Source: Deltaproteobacteria bacterium
GTDB taxonomy: Bacteria > Desulfobacterota > Desulfomonilia > UBA1062
Assembly (NCBI GenBank): GCA_015486075.1
Contig: WFSG01000042.1
Span: forward strand, 1 to 53,358
Reading direction: 5' to 3'
Length of the DNA stretch: 53,358 nt
Positions 53,129 through 53,358 of the stretch are shown here, piece by piece. Position numbers and translations under genes: made by a program. The notes beneath the pieces were generated by a model that saw only the letters and a program-made list of their open reading frames with translations, made no database searches and was not told the origin of the DNA. Numbering within the stretch: position 1 is the stretch's first letter; every line of letters begins with the position of its first letter.

Positions 53129-53358
53129 TTACAAGGTCTCCCAAAAGTTCACCGGGCCGTTGATGCAGTAGCCATAGAGGTTGGTGTGCTGCCTGCAAAG
53201 AGTAGGGGGTCCTTGGCTGTCCAGCGGCCAATGTCCGGATCGTAGTAACGGAAGCCAAAATGTACAAGGCCCGTATCCTTGTCAAAAAGCCCTCCTGCAA
53301 AGCCAAAAGGGATCCAGAGACCAGGGTTGGTATCATTAATCACATAGCCAAAGGCATC
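53129..53358 (-). pseudogene. Rhs core C-terminus with a frameshift (partial)
   Basis: Enters from the right edge. Reading inward it gives GFAGGLFDKDTGLVHFGFR, YYDPDIGRWTAKDPLLFAG, the Rhs-associated core that ends Rhs repeat proteins. The open frame then runs to an early stop at 53149. In the next frame the expected continuation is intact, TNLYGYCINGPVNFW, ending at TAA 53129. A one-base loss near 53184-53194 explains this. Even restored, the frame stops a few residues past the core, so no toxin domain is present. Confidence 0.75.

Noticed and set aside
53076-53336. 86-aa minus-strand frame at the right end
   Set aside because: It is a third frame over the Rhs core; the other two frames together give the known Rhs sequence.

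Overview
The window reads as chromosomal DNA of a Gram-negative, probably anaerobic bacterium. It has a type II secretion secretin and an OmpA-like lipoprotein (outer membrane), a PEP-CTERM exported protein, multihaem c-type cytochromes, a CxxC-rich iron-sulfur flavoprotein and fatty-acid activation genes. Composition looks mid-40s % GC by eye. Arg AGG/AGA and Ile ATA codons dominate in almost every gene. Together this suits a Desulfobacterota-like (deltaproteobacterial) lineage; that placement is inference, since no rRNA or other decisive marker is present. I see no tRNA, rRNA, CRISPR array or intact insertion sequence.

Layout. 0-5.3 kb: tail of pyruvate phosphate dikinase, tmk, a thiolase on the other strand, murI and an EF-G gene. 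5.3-13.6 kb: a type II secretion run (gspC, ExeA/GspA-like ATPase, GspB-like TPR protein, gspD, gspE) ending in radA. 13.6-18.8 kb (minus): queG and two related PAS hybrid histidine kinases. 19.0-22.7 kb: MoxR ATPase, DUF58 protein and a membrane transglutaminase. 22.7-25.8 kb (minus): mannose-1-phosphate guanylyltransferase-like protein with an altered nucleotide loop, OmpA-like lipoprotein, YjbQ-type enzyme, TPR protein. 26.0-29.3 kb: orphan ORF, deacetylase-family enzyme, cyclic-nucleotide-binding-domain protein, patatin. 29.4-34.3 kb: purM, purN, a DUF523 protein, an unrecognised Rossmann-like protein, two pseudopilins and a small protein running into mutS.

36.9-40.0 kb is a distinct segment bounded on each side by a degenerate 7-nt-periodic array. 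It holds a MinD-type ATPase fused to a type II secretion ATPase N-terminal domain, a 62-aa protein and a PEP-CTERM protein with a sigma-54-type promoter and paired upstream dyads. 40.0-43.3 kb: acyl-CoA ligase, its adjacent FadR-like regulator (with a matching operator upstream of the ligase) and a metallo-beta-lactamase-fold enzyme. 43.5-48.3 kb is a redox region: triheme cytochrome, iron-sulfur flavoprotein, exported double rhodanese, a nine-haem cytochrome c fused to a membrane cytochrome b (CbcL-like) and a TRL-family lipoprotein. 48.3-52.6 kb: enolase-superfamily enzyme, YkoF-like small protein, flavin disulfide reductase-family protein and a second metallo-beta-lactamase-fold enzyme. The right end (52.6-53.4 kb) carries a frameshifted Rhs C-terminus followed by one intact and one stop-interrupted small membrane protein.

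The best candidates for a coherent, less-described system are the CbcL-like/triheme redox set, which could move electrons from the quinone pool to the periplasm, and the PEP-CTERM segment with its sigma-54 control signals and array boundaries.
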